Below are positions 49,807 to 62,033 of a DNA stretch of 64,000 nucleotides, in pieces. This DNA comes from Drechmeria coniospora. Taxonomy: Eukaryota; Ascomycota; Sordariomycetes; Hypocreales; Ophiocordycipitaceae. The notes under the pieces are model-generated. The model was not told where the DNA came from. It searched no databases and worked only from the letters and a program-made list of their open reading frames with translations. The translations under genes and the position numbers were made by a program. The DNA lies in contig NC_054389.1 of NCBI RefSeq assembly GCF_001625195.1, positions 11,652,520 through 11,716,519 on the forward strand, written 5' to 3'. Numbering within the stretch: the stretch's first letter is position 1; each line of letters starts with the position of its first letter.

Positions 49807-50490
49807 ATGAAGTTCATCATCGCCTTTTCCTTCGCCACAACCGCCTTGGCTGGCATTTTGAGCCCTCCGACTCCGGCGGAAGCTATGCTCAAGCTCCAGA
49901 AGACGGTAATAGCAGTCCGAATGAAAATTATGTCCCTCAACGAGTTAGTTCCTAGTGGCAGCGATGCTTCCATTATCGACGAATGTCTTTCCAACTTCAA
50001 TCAAGTCATCAAGGACACTACGAGGTTTTTCAACGCAAAGAGACAGCTTACTGCAGAGGAGCAATCAAGTATTCTTCCGTTTGTCGAACGTTTTGGGTCA
50101 TTCGGATCCGATTTCGCCGAAGTATTAGATGACCGAATGCAGGCCATTAGAAGCAGTGGCTCTTGCAATACCGTCCACCTACATCTCGGCTCCATCCAAA
50201 ACAACTTCTCCGATCTCGGTCACCTGCTATCCGGTAGGGTTAGCGAGGGTAGCAAGCCTATGGTTCTGAAGAAAACGGAGGAGGTTGTTGATATCCTGCA
50301 AGACTTGAGCCCCCGGCTTACGCCGGCCGTATGCAACATGGCTCAAGAGCCAGCAGCCGCTAAATATCCTGCCGCCACACCTACATCCGCTCCATATTCC
50401 ACAGCTCTATATTCTTCCTCTGCTTACGCTACACCTTTAACCGCTCCATATTCTACAGCTCTGTATTCTTCCGCCAAGTATGCTGCCTGA
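49807..50490 (+). CDS. Small secreted protein, possibly HsbA-like
   Basis: 227 aa, intronless. The start at ATG 49807 gives a classic signal peptide (MKFIIAFSFATTALAG, cleavage near residue 16-20). The mature part is helical and amphipathic, with two well-spaced Cys (DECLSNF and GSCNTV) plus one near the end (AVCNMAQE). This pattern of ~150 helical residues after a signal peptide recalls the hydrophobic surface-binding protein A / cell-wall galactomannoprotein family, but that is a tentative fold-level guess. The C-terminal ~45 residues are Ala/Tyr/Ser/Pro-rich with a duplicated APYSTALYSS block, as in wall-associated tails. Its base composition is less GC-rich than its neighbours. It could be a wall protein or a host-interaction effector. 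Confidence 0.75.
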   Translation: MKFIIAFSFATTALAGILSPPTPAEAMLKLQKTVIAVRMKIMSLNELVPSGSDASIIDECLSNFNQVIKDTTRFFNAKRQLTAEEQSSILPFVERFGSFGSDFAEVLDDRMQAIRSSGSCNTVHLHLGSIQNNFSDLGHLLSGRVSEGSKPMVLKKTEEVVDILQDLSPRLTPAVCNMAQEPAAAKYPAATPTSAPYSTALYSSSAYATPLTAPYSTALYSSAKYAA

Positions 50491-50782
50491 TGATGCTAGC
50501 TTCGAAGGAACTACGGTCGGTTGGCGTGGCCTGTGGGTCAAGTTATTCACCTTGCACAAGAATGTATCCAGTCATGAGGTACCGAGCCGTATTCGCGGTT
50601 GGGTATAGCGGCGGCGCGGGCTGGAACTGGGGTTCCTACAGGCTACCTAGGTTATAAATCAAGTGTAAAAAAGGTTATGAATTAAGTGTAATGGCTCCTA
50701 GGGCTACCTGTTCAGTGTGATTGAGCCGTGGTATACCTTGATTTCCGCACGTGCTGCTGGCGAGTTGATGCTCTATTGCATC

Positions 50783-50848
50783 TGCAGGCCCGATGATGCA
50801 GGCCCGATGATGCAGGCCCGATGATGCAGGCCCGATGATGCAGGCCCG
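50783..50848. repeat. 14-bp tandem repeat (TGCAGGCCCGATGA)
   Basis: Four perfect units and a fifth that diverges after TGCAGGCCCG. GC-rich, standing out from its AT-richer surroundings. Confidence 0.9.
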
Positions 50849-51440
50849 CGGGTGGCGGCCGGAATAAATACCTAGTAGAAAAGGGATATGTATTACAAGG
50901 GTTTGTATTGAAGGTCGTTTCGTAGTATTTAAGGCGTGGCAACCATGGAGCGCCGCACGCGCGCGTCAGCGGCTTCCGATCGGCATTCAATCGGATCAAG
51001 GGCTGCGGCTGTAGCGTCCAGCCGGCCGGCCGGGTCCGGACCGATGTGGAGGGCCCGGGAGGCACGGCTGCAGGTATTATTCCTTCGGATTATTGCACTG
51101 TACATGCATGGTCGTACATGTACACATAGCTAGGTAAGCAAGTGCAGGAATACCCTACATGTACTCTGTACAATGTACTTACAAGTAGGTGTAAGTACAG
51201 TAAGCGTGTACTCCGGAAGAAGGCAAGTATTTTTATTACCTGAGATTACTGCACTGTACTCCGTACAGTAAGTAAGTAATACAAGCACTATAAGTACGGA
51301 GTACTTATTTGTACACCATACTGTACAGTACAAGCAGGTGTACCCCGTATTGCAGAGTGAGCGAAGGTCCAAGTACAACAAAGTAGTACAGGCAATACAG
51401 TACGAAGTGCAGCACGTAAGTACAAGCCGTATAGGACAAG

Positions 51441-51515
51441 TACGGAACAGCACAGTACAGTACGGAACAGCGCAGTACAGTACGGAACAGCGCAGTACAG
51501 TACGGGACAGTACAG
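51441..51515. repeat. 20-bp tandem repeat (TACGGAACAGCGCAGTACAG)
   Basis: Three full units, the first with one substitution, and a truncated fourth. The unit is made of the same TACGGA and CAGTAC words that are scattered through the spacer DNA, so the array may have grown from them. Confidence 0.9.
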
Positions 51516-52429
51516 TACGTACGGTACGGTACGACAAGCACATGTATTCACGTATTCATACCGGCAGGCAAGTATGTGCATGTACAAGTACTTGCAGGTC
51601 ATCGTGCTCCGTGCCAAGACAGGTCTCGTTGGGACCGAGAAAGTCTCACCAGTTGGTCTCGTGCGGCTCGCGAAAGCCCGATTGATGGCCTTTGTAGTAT
51701 TCACAAAGTGTGAATAGATGGTGCGGCATTCATCGCCCCGTCGTGACGGAGCAGCCGGCTTCCGGGCGCGATACTTACATCCAGGTACGGCATGCCACAC
51801 TGTGTGGACGTGTACATGTACACACAGTACGTGAGACAGTCCGGCCCGCAGCACCATACGACGCTCCGTCGTTTGTACGTCAGGCCGCCCTTCCACCTGT
51901 CGGGAAGCCGCAAGGGTGTTCGGAGAATAGGTGAGTCGAGGACGATGCCACAAGGGAACCCGGCAGGTGCAGAGCCGCCGTTGTACGAGAAAATGTGCTC
52001 GTACCGTGCGGCTGCCGCGGGCGCGTACGAGCATAAGTACAAACTCGTACCGGCACCGGAGCCGCGTTACGTACTTTGCCTCGTCATCACACCAAGGGTT
52101 CGGTAACCGCCCGCCCGCGCGGCTGCCGCACAGCCACCCAACCCGCCCCAGCCACTGTTGCTTGAATAAAAGGACCCCCATTGTTTCAACAACAGTGGCT
52201 GCGGCGTGCCATAACATTCCTGCCCCCACGTCGACCTCGCTCCGTCCTCGCTCCTCGTTTCTTCCTACCTGCTCCTCCATACGACGACATCTCGGCACGA
52301 CGAACCTGCTGTCCCTTCGTTCCGTCCGTATTCCCGTGCATCTTCCTATACATCGGCCGGGAGACAGCCTCGTTCTGGCCATCAGACGACCAGACGATAC
52401 GACAACTCTCCTCGACTCCTTCGCTCTCC

Positions 52430-52630
52430 CGCTCTCCTCCTCCGCCCTCCTCCTCTACCCTCCTCCTCTGCCCTCCTCCTCTACCCTCCTCCTCTGCCCT
52501 CCTCCTCTGCCCTCCTCCTCTGCCCTCCTCCTCTGCCCTCCTCCTCTGCCCTCTTTCTCCGCTCTCCTCCTCCGCCCTCCTCCTCCGCCCTCCTCCTCCG
52601 CCCTCCTCCGCCCTCCTCCACCTCCTCCGC
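52430..52630 (+). promoter_or_regulatory. CT-rich promoter/leader tract (CTCCTCCTCTGCC repeats)
   Basis: About 200 bases of almost pure pyrimidine, mostly repeats of CCTCCTCCTCTGCC and CCTCCTCCTCCGCC, end ~30 bases before the metalloprotease ATG. CT-rich tracts near transcription starts are common in filamentous fungi, but this one is unusually long and repetitive. Its complement is a purine tract able to form unusual DNA structures (inference). Confidence 0.6.
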
Positions 52631-52658
52631 GTCTCCCGCCCTCCCCCGACTCGCTGCC

Positions 52659-53494
52659 ATGGCACCTCCAAACCTCGCTCTCGCTCTGGCGCCCCGTAAT
52701 CTCCAGAGCCCGACGCACACGCAGCAGGTCACGCTCGGCGTCATCGCCGGCTACGTCGTCGCCATCGCCATTCTCTGGAACGTCCCCTACCTCCGCATGG
52801 TTCTCTGGCCCTTCAAGGTAACGAGCCCCCGCGAGCGTCGACGCGTCCCAGCCGCTGACGCCCTTGCCTTTCCTCGCAGATGCTCGTCATCGCCTTCCAC
52901 GAGTTCGGCCACGCCATCACCGCCGTCCTCACCGGCGGCCGCGTCAAGTCCATCAGCCTCGACCCCAACGAAGGAGGCGTCACCCACATGCAGGGCGGCA
53001 TCAGCGCCGTCACCCTGCCCGCCGGCTACCTCGGCTCCTCCATCATCGGCGCCCTCCTGACCTTTTGCGGCTTCAACATCGTCGCCTCCAAGGTCGCCAG
53101 TATCGTCCTCGGCGTCTGCTTCCTCCTCACCCTCTGGTGGGGCAAGCGCAACTGGCTCACCATCCTCACCATCCTCGCCGCCGTCGCTCTCCTCGTCGCC
53201 TGCTGGTTCATCGCCCACGCCGAGGCCCTCCGCTTCGTCGTCCTCTTCATCGGCGTCATGTCCTCCCTCTACAGCGTCTGGGACATCTGCGACGACCTCA
53301 TCCTGCGCAAGGTCAACTCGTCCGACGCCAGCGTCTTCGCCGAGCGCTACGGCGGCTCCTCCCAATGCTGGGGCGTCATCTGGTCCATCATCTCCGTCTT
53401 CATCATGGCCATCGGCATCGTCGCCGGCCTCGCCGCCTTTTCACAATCCTTCGCTCAGCAGCAGGAGGACGCGAAGCATTTCATTCCCACCTAG
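52659..53494 (+). CDS. Peptidase M50B-like membrane metalloprotease
   Basis: Membrane-embedded zinc-protease-like protein. Exons 52659-52817 and 52880-53494 give 257 aa. An N-terminal hydrophobic helix (VTLGVIAGYVVAIAIL) is followed by the zinc-binding motif HEFGH at residues 60-64 (AFHEFGHAITAV). Next are GGRVKSISLDPNEGGVTHM and further membrane helices up to the C-terminus. The HEXXH-plus-helix layout and the GGRV...GG stretch match the M50B-like family of fungi and bacteria. No clear second metal ligand (an LDG or NPDG motif as in site-2 protease) is visible, so activity should not be assumed. Substrates are unknown. Confidence 0.88.
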
Positions 53495-53900
53495 ACGCCT
53501 GCCCGGGCGCCGACCGTACGCCCTTGCCGAGATACAATGTACTTTCCTTGCCAGCGGCCCTTCTACAACATCTGTCGGTCCATGCTTGGAACGCTTGGAA
53601 CGCCCTTGATGCCCTCCATCTAGATACCCAACCTTCATAGCACATGGCGTTTGCCTGTTTTCAATTCATGTCTTGCATTCTTTCCCTTCTGCAACGCGTC
53701 CAAAATATGTCTCTTCCCCGCTACGGCGTCGACGGCAAGCCTACGCTCGCATCCGTCTCGAGGCTATCTGCTGCGGAGAGAAAGGTCAAGGGCGGAGCTG
53801 CGCGCGCCATGCAAGTCCTTTCTTCTCGCCTCCGTCGCCCGGCATGCCGACAACCGGCCACCCGTCCGTCCCCCCGGCGGCCAACCAACCACCGGTGCCG
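53495..53900. other. 3' intergenic region between M50B-like and chitinase genes
   Basis: About 400 bases between convergent stops; no gene or clear repeat seen. Confidence 0.55.
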
Positions 53901-55158
53901 TCATGCGAGCCCGGTGACAACTTCGTCGAGGAAGCCTCGGTTGGCGTACAGCTGGGACATGTCCCACATCATGACGCCGCCGAAGCTGCTGTGCTCCTTC
54001 GAGTACTGAATCGCCGCCCTGAGCTTGGCGCCGTCGGTGTAGCCGCCGCCCGCGCCCGTGTTGGCCGGTATGCCGAGGAGCGTCTTGACGTTTGGGTTCT
54101 TGCTCCCCTTGGCCCACCGGTCCCAGACGTCAAAGTTGAAGGCGAACTGGCTGCTCGCGCCCGGCTGAAAGTTGGCCACGCCGCACCAGTTGTTGTAGAA
54201 CTGGATGTTGACCATGTCGAACGGCACCGCCTCGAGCGTCGCGCCGACGGCGGCGTCGGGAAACACGCACTGGGGCGCCGCCGTGAGGTAGTACTTCTTG
54301 CCGCCCGCGCCGTCCATGAGAGCGCGGAGCGTCGCGGCAAAGACGGGCAGGTGGTTGGTGTACGCCTCAAAGTCGAAGTCGAAGCCGTCGACGACGGCGC
54401 TTCCGAACGGCCGGTCGACGCCGGCGGCCGAGTTGACAGGTCCGAACATGGCCCAGACGTTCTGCGCCGCCTTTTCCGCCTCCGCCGCCGACGACCAGCC
54501 TCCCTGCGAATAGGTGGCGCCTCCGAGAGACAGGACGACCGTCTTGCCATGCTTGCTCTGGCACGTCTTGATGTCGTTTCTGCCCACGACGCAACCGAGT
54601 TAGTCGAGGGGCGGGCCCGACGTCCCACCGCCCACCATCGGATCACCTACTCGATCTCGGGGCACCGGAGGAGGTTTGGGTTGTCGGGAAAGGTCGAGCA
54701 CCGGTCGCCGGCGCTGGCAAAGTTGGTGATGGGGGGCGTGATGCCGTTCATGAACGCCACGGGGATGATCTACATGGCATGCTTGAGCTCGGTCCAACCG
54801 GCACATGTCTCGAACGGAGTGGCACGGCATACATTGATCTCCGTTCCTGCGTGCCATGCCGAGCGAGCATGTTAGCAATCTTGAACCTCGAACCATTCGT
54901 TCGTCTCTGTGCAGCACGTACTCGCGCAGTAGTACGCAAGATTCTGCTGAATATGAGGCCCGTGTCCCTGCCCGTACGAGTTTTGTCCTAATCGCTCCAT
55001 TTAGCAACCCCCCTCGGGCCGGCGGGCGGGCGAGGCAATGGGTGAAACGTACCCCAGTAGACGGCAATGTTCTTCTTGGATACCGAATCAAACCCAGCCA
55101 GGGCCAGCGGCAGAGAAGCAATAAGGCCCAGAGCGAGGCCGAGGACAGAGGGTGCCAT
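53901..55158 (-). CDS. Class III GH18 chitinase, secreted
   Basis: Endochitinase of glycoside hydrolase family 18. Five exons on the minus strand: 55053-55158, 54922-54987, 54833-54846 (14-nt microexon), 54651-54769 and 53901-54579, giving 327 aa. Every junction restores family sequence: VYWGQNSYGQG, LAYYCARTEIN, IIPVAFMNGI, RCPEIENDIKTCQ. A signal peptide (cleavage after LPLALA) marks it as secreted. SLGG lies near residues 119-122 and the catalytic DGFDFDFE at 166-173, with Glu173 the expected acid/base. MVNIQFYNNWCG and GGVMMWDMSQ are the later barrel strands. There is no chitin-binding domain. A role in wall remodelling or in attacking fungal or arthropod chitin is possible. The start is ATG 55158; the frame upstream has only a GTG. 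Confidence 0.94.
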
Positions 55159-58100
55159 GATGGGGGCCACGGGCTATGATGTTGAGATTGCTGCGTGATG
55201 AGGGGACCAGAATGCTGATGAAGACTTGTCGGATGAGCCGGGTTTCGGAATATAGATGGCCGCTAGGGATGTGACTTATATACGAGTGCCTGATGCTTGA
55301 GATGCCAACATGGCCAAAGACGAAAGAACCACCCGCCATGCCGTCGGCCAGAGCACGCTCCAACCTCCATCATCTCCCGGAGGACGTCCAACCAAGGTGC
55401 GCATGTGACGTTGGGCCAACCACCCACGGGATCACCATCTTGCCATCCTCCCCCGACAACCCCACGCAAAGGTCCGGTCGTCCGACGAGGGCGAGCGAGA
55501 TGGCCGTCCTCCTCCCCTTCTGGCACTATTTTGCACCCATCGTATGGCTGCAAGGTACAGTGGCGGTGGTGACGTGGGATAGGCCTGCGCCGTGTCGGTT
55601 GGAGGAGCCCAGGCATTATTCACCCACCCACCTTGCTTCGTGGGGGTCGTAATTCACGAGCGTGCTACGGAGGCAAGGGGTTAGAATACAGATGAAGGGC
55701 AAGCGAGTACAGAGCCGACTTGCGAGAGGTGGATGGAAGGACAGGCCGATGAGGACACATACCATACACTTGCACACACGTTTACGCGTGCCTCTGCACT
55801 CCCTCCGCACAGCCGAGAAAGTCATACTCGTCGGCGCAACCTGTTGCTCAAGTTCGGTCTGTGAGGAGTTTGCCCAGCGTCGTCTATTTTCGCATCAGTC
55901 TTCCTTCCATGCGTACGTACATGGCCAAGCAGAGGAAGGAATAATAGTATTCTCGCCTTCGTCACCACTCTATGGCAGGCCTGGTAGCTCGGGTGCATAT
56001 GGTGCCCCCCATCGAGGTTGTGTGATATTTTGACAAACCCTTTTTGCATTGGGCAGCTGCGCTTTGGGGCAATGCCTGAGGAGGCAAGCTATAACGGATG
56101 AAGGTTGGATGCCCACGTCCGACTTGCCCTCGGAATGCCTCCTGGTCGACGTTCAGCAACGAGGCTAGGCGTTCCCACTGCACCCCTGTGTGAGACTGCT
56201 GTCCCATAGGCTCGTGTTCATGCCAGCCGATCCGCATCTTGTAGCCCAGGTTGCTTCTAGAGGGCAATGGAACCCAGCGACCAGGCAAGGTGTACGAGAC
56301 GTCCAAAGTCCGATAGGCGAAACGGGAGGCTTGCGGCGAGGATGCCCGAACGGATAGATGGCTGTAACGTTAAGCTAGCCACATATTTGACTCACTTTCC
56401 CAGTCCGCACTTGGCTTCAACTCAGGGCACGAGCAGAGGAAACGAAGATCGCACCGACGCTGTGAAGGATCAAGTCTCGAGTCAAATAGGCTTGGCAGCC
56501 ACCAGGCCTACCTTACATGAACGGACCAGATTAGGAACGTCGTCAGCTGCCCTGTTTGGCATAGTACCCATGATAATACCTAGATTATCAGCGACCAGTA
56601 AACTGACAAACGAATAGTAAGATGCCGCATCGCTTGCTCGGTGGAGAAGGGGGTGTCGGTCCCGAGACGGGCCGGGACCGACTCCGAGAAGGAGAGGCGG
56701 CTTCGTCAGTGGTGCATTCGTTCAAGTCGGCGCAGCTGCGCAGAGAGTATTGCTGTACGGGCCCAAATCGGCGAGCACGAATCACTACCCCTCAGCCCCC
56801 TGGGCAATGCTCATGCTCATAGGACAGGAACTCTCCACGTGAGCCATTCCGTCCGGTAGCGTCCCGAAGTCCGTCGTTGGTTGCCCCTCGTCCGTCGTCT
56901 TGTGGCTCCGATGGACGGTGGACGGTCTTGAGCCGGCCACGGTCAGCATCCAGCCGGCCACGCGTGCCCCCTTCGCTGTCTGTCGTAGGGCATATTACTT
57001 CCAGCACCCCGTACAAGTGCATTTCGTTAGATGGCCCATACTAGAGGTCGCTTGCCGATGTTGCATGGCGTGCATGGCGTTGCACGTAGCGTGGAGTCTG
57101 TTCAAAAGCCAGATGATGTGCTGCTGCGTGACCGCCAAAGACGGGCTATCGATATCGTCAACCGACGCCATCCATGCTTTCTCTCATATGACGACCGTTC
57201 GCTGGTTCCTCTGGTGTTTGCAGTTTAAAAACAAGGAGATGTTGCGGATCAAGGATGGGAGGGTGTTCCAGTTTTCAGCTCCTTCTCCTGGAAGACTGGC
57301 GTCACCGTTCGTTCCCCCATAGCCACGACAAATCTGTCAAGTCACCTGACATGGACGACATCCATACTATCACGCATTGGGCGGGCACGCAGTTGCCTCA
57401 AGTGTCGGTGCTGCCTTCCGCAGTACACGGTACTCGACTCGTAGGGTCAGGCAGGCGTACCGATACCTCCTTCCCGTCTCATGCTTCCCTGGCTCGTACC
57501 GACAGACAGTACTTTGTAAATACCTGCTACTAGTAGCAGTATGAACCACATGTATAGGTACCTAGTAAGTGCTTATCATGACTTGGATGGTCTCGGAGGA
57601 CCTGTTGAGCATGAGCAGAATAGAACCTTCAAGGCTGCATCCAAGACTGCATCAGCATCCATCAAACGGCTACATCAAACAATGACACGGGCGTTCTGGC
57701 CAAACTCCACAGTAGGCCATAGAAAGGCTCCCAGTGTGCGAGAGACAGGGCGAGGGAGGGAGGGGGGAGAACGCAAAAGGTAGAGCTATTCAACGTTATT
57801 CGGTTGCTCAATCTCTCAGTTACTCAAATCCATTCTCTCCGACGCTCACGCTGACATGTGTACATATACCAAGCACCACAGCTATGAAAGCAACGAATCA
57901 GCTCTGGGCCCTGGACTTGAGCACCATGGTGCTCTGTTCATGCGGGTTATAATGGCTTATGGAGCATTCGGATTTCTCGAATCGCACGCCGTTGCCGTCG
58001 CTCTCGAACCTCGCCCGTGATGGATTCTGGACTCGGCAACCACGCATGATGCAATGACGACAACGGATGCTCGCGAGACTGGCCCATACCGGCGCAGACG

Positions 58101-58807
58101 CCAAGCTACCTCACGTAACGTTACCACTGTGTAGATTTTGCCCTTCAGCAAACGAGCTTCGAGTGGGAGTCTGGAAGAAGGTGGCTGTGGAATGATGGCA
58201 CGCATTCTTGTTGTCGTCCGTCGTCCGTCAGGGAGCCCAGAATGCCTCTTGTTCTATGCTGCTGACTGTCCGCTTCGGCCGTTGCTAAATCCCGCCATCG
58301 GCTCACGGTTTCCTCGCGAGTGCTCCACGAAAAGCATATTGCCTCCCAGTCGCCTTGCGGGCAGCCACGCGCGGGTGGGTGGCAGAGAGAAGGATCGGCA
58401 ACCACTTGCCCATCACATCGATCTGCACCTTCGACCACGAATGACCCACCACTCTCTGACAATGCTACGAAACTCGACGTGAACCGGCAACAAGCGATTC
58501 CCTCATGTACCGTGCATCTATCCACTCCGACGACGTGCTTGCATAGCTGGATCGGATGAGACGATGAGAGAGGGAGCGGGCAAACGTGCCGATGGACGGA
58601 TGAGAGAGACGGTCCTTCTAGAGCGCCTCATCCATTCCCTAATGGTGGCCGTTGAATGAGGTCGAAGCAGCTCTTCATGGCCACGGACCCTGTGGAATAC
58701 GGATCAAGACTCGTTTCCAACGCCAGCCGTGATGTTACACGCCACCCCATCCACTCCCAGCGCCGATGTGTAGGCATGTCATACATGGCAATGGGCAAGG
58801 CGATCCA
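55159..58807. other. Intergenic region between chitinase and FIP1
   Basis: 3.6 kb with no recognised gene. The first ~150 bases hold a CTTATATACG-like TATA element near 55268-55282, about 115 bp upstream of the chitinase ATG. The rest is of mixed composition with few GTAC words and no strong tandem repeat. Short open frames are present on both strands but none resembles a protein. Confidence 0.55.
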
Positions 58808-60015
58808 TCACCAGCGGCCTCGACGTCCTCGTCCACCGCCGCCGAAGCCTCCGCGTCCGCCACCTCCTTGCGCGGCCATGGCCGGATCATATCCATAGCC
58901 GCCTTGGTTGCCTCCGAAAGCACCACCAAAATTCTGCCCCTGGTTGCCCTGAGGCCCCACGCCGCCGGCGCCGTTTTGCATGCCCGAGAACATGGCGTTC
59001 ATCTGGCTCGGGTCCATCTGCGACGGATCCATGCCCGACGCCATCATCTGCTGCATCATCGCTTGCATTTCCGGAGCCATGCCGTCCATGCCCCCTGCGG
59101 CGTTGGCGCCACCCGCTCCAGGCATGCCCATGCCGCCCATCATCATCATGCTGTTGAACTCGTCCATCATCTTTTTATTGTTGCTGGCGAATACGTCGGC
59201 ACCGAACTCGCCTCGTGTGCTCTCCTGCTTGGCCGCGTACAGGGCCCACGTAAACTCGTCGAAGCCATAGTTGAAGTAGTCGCTGATGTCGGTCCCTGGC
59301 TTCCGCCACGGCTTGTCGTTATCCGGAAGATCTGCATCGTGCGTTTTAGCCTGCCGACCGCTGACCGTGCACTGCCATTCCATGCCATGCGAGGGAGCGC
59401 ACCAACCTTCGTCGATGTTGACCTGCGTTATCGGCTTCCCAGCAGCCGGGTATGTCGGGATGGCATTGATGTCAACCGTCGACTTTGACGCCGCCGCCGA
59501 CGTTTGGTCGGCGCTCGGTGCTGCTATGTTCAACGCCGTCGATGGCTTCGACTCGTCCTCCTTCCTCACCGCTGTCGCCTTCGCCGTCGCGTCTGTGGAC
59601 GTTGACCGCTGGGGGATATTCCGGATATCGCTGTATTTTGCTTGTCTGGGGCAGACGGTCGGTCAGCTTCGTCGCTAGGAGGATGCAACCTCGTGGGATG
59701 CCGACGCGGCGAAACATACGACGGCGGTGCAGCTTTTGTGCCATCTTTTCGCTCCGTGATGATGTCAATGTCCTGCAAGGCAGGCCTGGTTAGCATCAAA
59801 GCAGATTGCGTGGTGCAAATACCCACCGAGTCATCCTCGTCCTCGTCCATCGCTCCGCCCTCGTCCTCTTCTTCTCCCTCCTCAAGCTCCTCCGACTTGG
59901 ATGTTGCCTTCTTATCATCGTCATTCTCCGCCTTGGGCTCCTTGACTTGTTCCTTGGACTCTTCGGGCTCATAGATGTCGTCGCCCTCGTCCATTTCCAT
60001 TTCGTGCTCGGACAT
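58808..60015 (-). CDS. FIP1: Pre-mRNA polyadenylation factor Fip1
   Basis: Subunit of the cleavage and polyadenylation factor that tethers poly(A) polymerase to the complex. Exons 59827-60015, 59720-59772, 59407-59645 and 58808-59331 give 334 aa. The third intron (59332-59406, 75 nt) keeps the frame open if retained, but splicing restores [17 protein letters not shown], so it is probably real. The acidic N-terminus contains [24 protein letters not shown] and [11 protein letters not shown] follow, then the Fip1 motif [20 protein letters not shown] and [10 protein letters not shown] near residues 167-196. The tail is Met/Gly/Gln-rich and ends in an RGG-like [17 protein letters not shown]. It is divergent from NUP49. 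Confidence 0.93.
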
Positions 60016-60411
60016 GATGACGGGCGGGGCAGTCTTGATTTTATTGCAAAATCTTGTAGGAAGCCTGCAGCTCACTTGCGAATGTACGGAGTACACCAAC
60101 AGGCACTGTATTGTAGTAGTTATGCCTCTATCGTGCGAATCATCGGTTTGTACGGAGTGTTGTAGGAGAGTTGGCGGAGGGTCCGATGTTTTTCCGCTTG
60201 AACGTAGTGAGCGAGCATGGAGCAACCAACAACACCAGCCGACCTCTAGCCTCGAATAATAGCTTGCAGCTCATAACCGTCCATCTGCTGTAAAACTTCA
60301 AAGCTCCACAGCGCTTCTCGGTCACGTCGTAAACAACGAACAACCACCAACTAATATTGTCCTTGCATCGACGGCGCGTCCCTTCTTTTCTTTCCTCCTG
60401 CGCGTCGTCCA
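60016..60411. promoter_or_regulatory. Shared divergent promoter, FIP1 / NUP49
   Basis: Only 396 bases separate the two start codons, so both promoters must lie here. It contains GTACGGAGTAC at 60084-60094 and a related TACGGAGTGTTG ~65 bases further on, a candidate shared regulatory word. No TATA box stands out. Confidence 0.55.
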
Positions 60412-62033
60412 ATGTCTCTGTCGCGGTCAGCAAGCGGCCCGGGTGGTTTGACGATCAACACCGGTGCTGCAAACTCTGTGTAAGCACCGACCAGTCACTT
60501 GTTTGCTGCTTCCGCCTCCCTTCGGAAACTCGACTTCCTCGTCCCCAGCAGACGAGGCTCCCTCCTACTTGACATGCCTTGCCTGCTCCAGCCAAGGGAC
60601 CCTAGCTGACCAAAGCATTACAGGGCCGCCGCGCCGTCCCAACCGCCAGCAGCCGGGGGCCTGTTGGGCGCCGGATTGGCAAACGCCGCCGCAAGCACTG
60701 GAGGCATGGCAGCGACGGGCGGCTTGTTCGGCGGTGCGCAACAGAAACCGGCCTCTGGATTGTTTGGGGGTGCCACGAGCGCTGCAACGGCGCAGCCGAC
60801 CACGAGCGGCGGGCTTTTCGCAAGTGCAAACACCACACAGCAGCCGAGCCAACAGAGTTCCGCCGGCGGTCTCTTTGGAAGCAGTCAGCAGCAGACCCAG
60901 CAGTCGGCTGCTGGAGGTCTTTTCAGCAACGCCGCGAATCAAGCGCAGCAGCAGCCACAGCAGCAGACCGCCGGAGGCCTCTTTGGCACCGCTGTCGCTC
61001 AGTCACAGCCACAGCAGCAGCAAGCTGCCGGTGGTCTCTTCGGCGCGCAGTCGATCCAACAACAACCACAAACGCAGAACCCCGGAGGATTATTCGGCTC
61101 CGCCATCACCAGCACACAACCGGCGGTCAGCGGGGGGCTTCTTGGGCAGGCACAGGCAAAGCCTGCCGGTGGTCTACTGTAAGGCAGCGATGCTGAGCGC
61201 AACGTGTGCGATTCATATTGCTAACGTGCCATGTTCATCTCAGCGGCCAAAGCCAACCGCAGTCGAGTCAATTTATTACCCAGATGCCGGCAGTCCCGAT
61301 CAACTACGACAATATCCGCCCTCGCACGAGATTCGACGACCTCGCACAGCCGGTTCAGGACGAGATTTCTCTCATCGACAAGGGCATCCAGCGGGTGATA
61401 AAGATGAGGGACGAGATAGGACAGTTCATGCCGCAGCACGGAGAAGACATCGATCAGCTTGGACGCGACGTCAAGTTTGTCGAATTCAAGTTCCGGACGG
61501 TCCAAGTCGCCCTGAACCGGGACATCCAGACGGTCAAGGTTCTGCAAGACATGACGAAGAAGAACATCGCCGATGCCCAACTATCGTTCAAGGCCACCGA
61601 CAACCTGAAACTTCCCGCCCACTATCACCAGACGGGTCTTTTCGCCGGTCCCCCGCCACCTTCCGACACCAACGCGACGGATGCTTCGTTTGCGCATGCG
61701 AGCGCGCAGGATCTGATTACCTACTTCAATCGCGTGTGCGACGATGTCGAAAAATACAAGAAGCGGCTGGACGAGTACCGTGGCGAGATTGAACGCGACA
61801 TGCCCGGCGTCGAAAACGGCCTGTACGAACAAATAAGGGCCTTTCGAGACAGGAATCAGGTTGCGAGCGGAAGCGTGCAGGATCAGCTTAGCCAGGTGCT
61901 GTCGGCCCTCCGAGAGACGGGCAACGCGATAGTCGCCCAGGCAGGTCAGATTGCCGATACAAGAGAGCGCCTTTCGAGGTTGCAGGCGGGCATCCTGGAC
62001 TCGGGCGTGTACGCGATAGGGATAAACGCGTGA
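60412..62033 (+). CDS. NUP49: GLFG nucleoporin Nup49 (Nup58/45 homolog)
   Basis: FG-repeat nucleoporin of the central-channel Nsp1 complex. Exons 60412-60479, 60624-61178 and 61244-62033 give 470 aa; the introns have GTAAGN donors and CTGAC/CTAAC branch sites. The N-terminal ~235 residues are Ala/Gln/Ser/Gly-rich with about ten GLFG or GLLG units (for example GGLFGGAQQ, GGLFGSSQQQ). The C-terminal half is coiled coil, opening with VPINYDNIRPRTRFDDL and continuing through DEISLIDKGIQRVIKMRDEI and YHQTGLFAGPPPP to DLITYFNRVCDDVEKYKKRL. This is the order seen in fungal Nup49. It shares a promoter region with FIP1 and converges on RPC31. Confidence 0.94.

Larger units (their letters stand above)
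50491..52658. other. Intergenic region with tandem repeats and CT-rich leader
   Basis: 2.2 kb without a recognised gene. It contains a 14-bp array (50783-50848), a 20-bp array (51441-51515), GTAC-rich DNA at 51.1-51.6 kb and a long CT-rich tract before the metalloprotease gene (52430-52630). Confidence 0.6.
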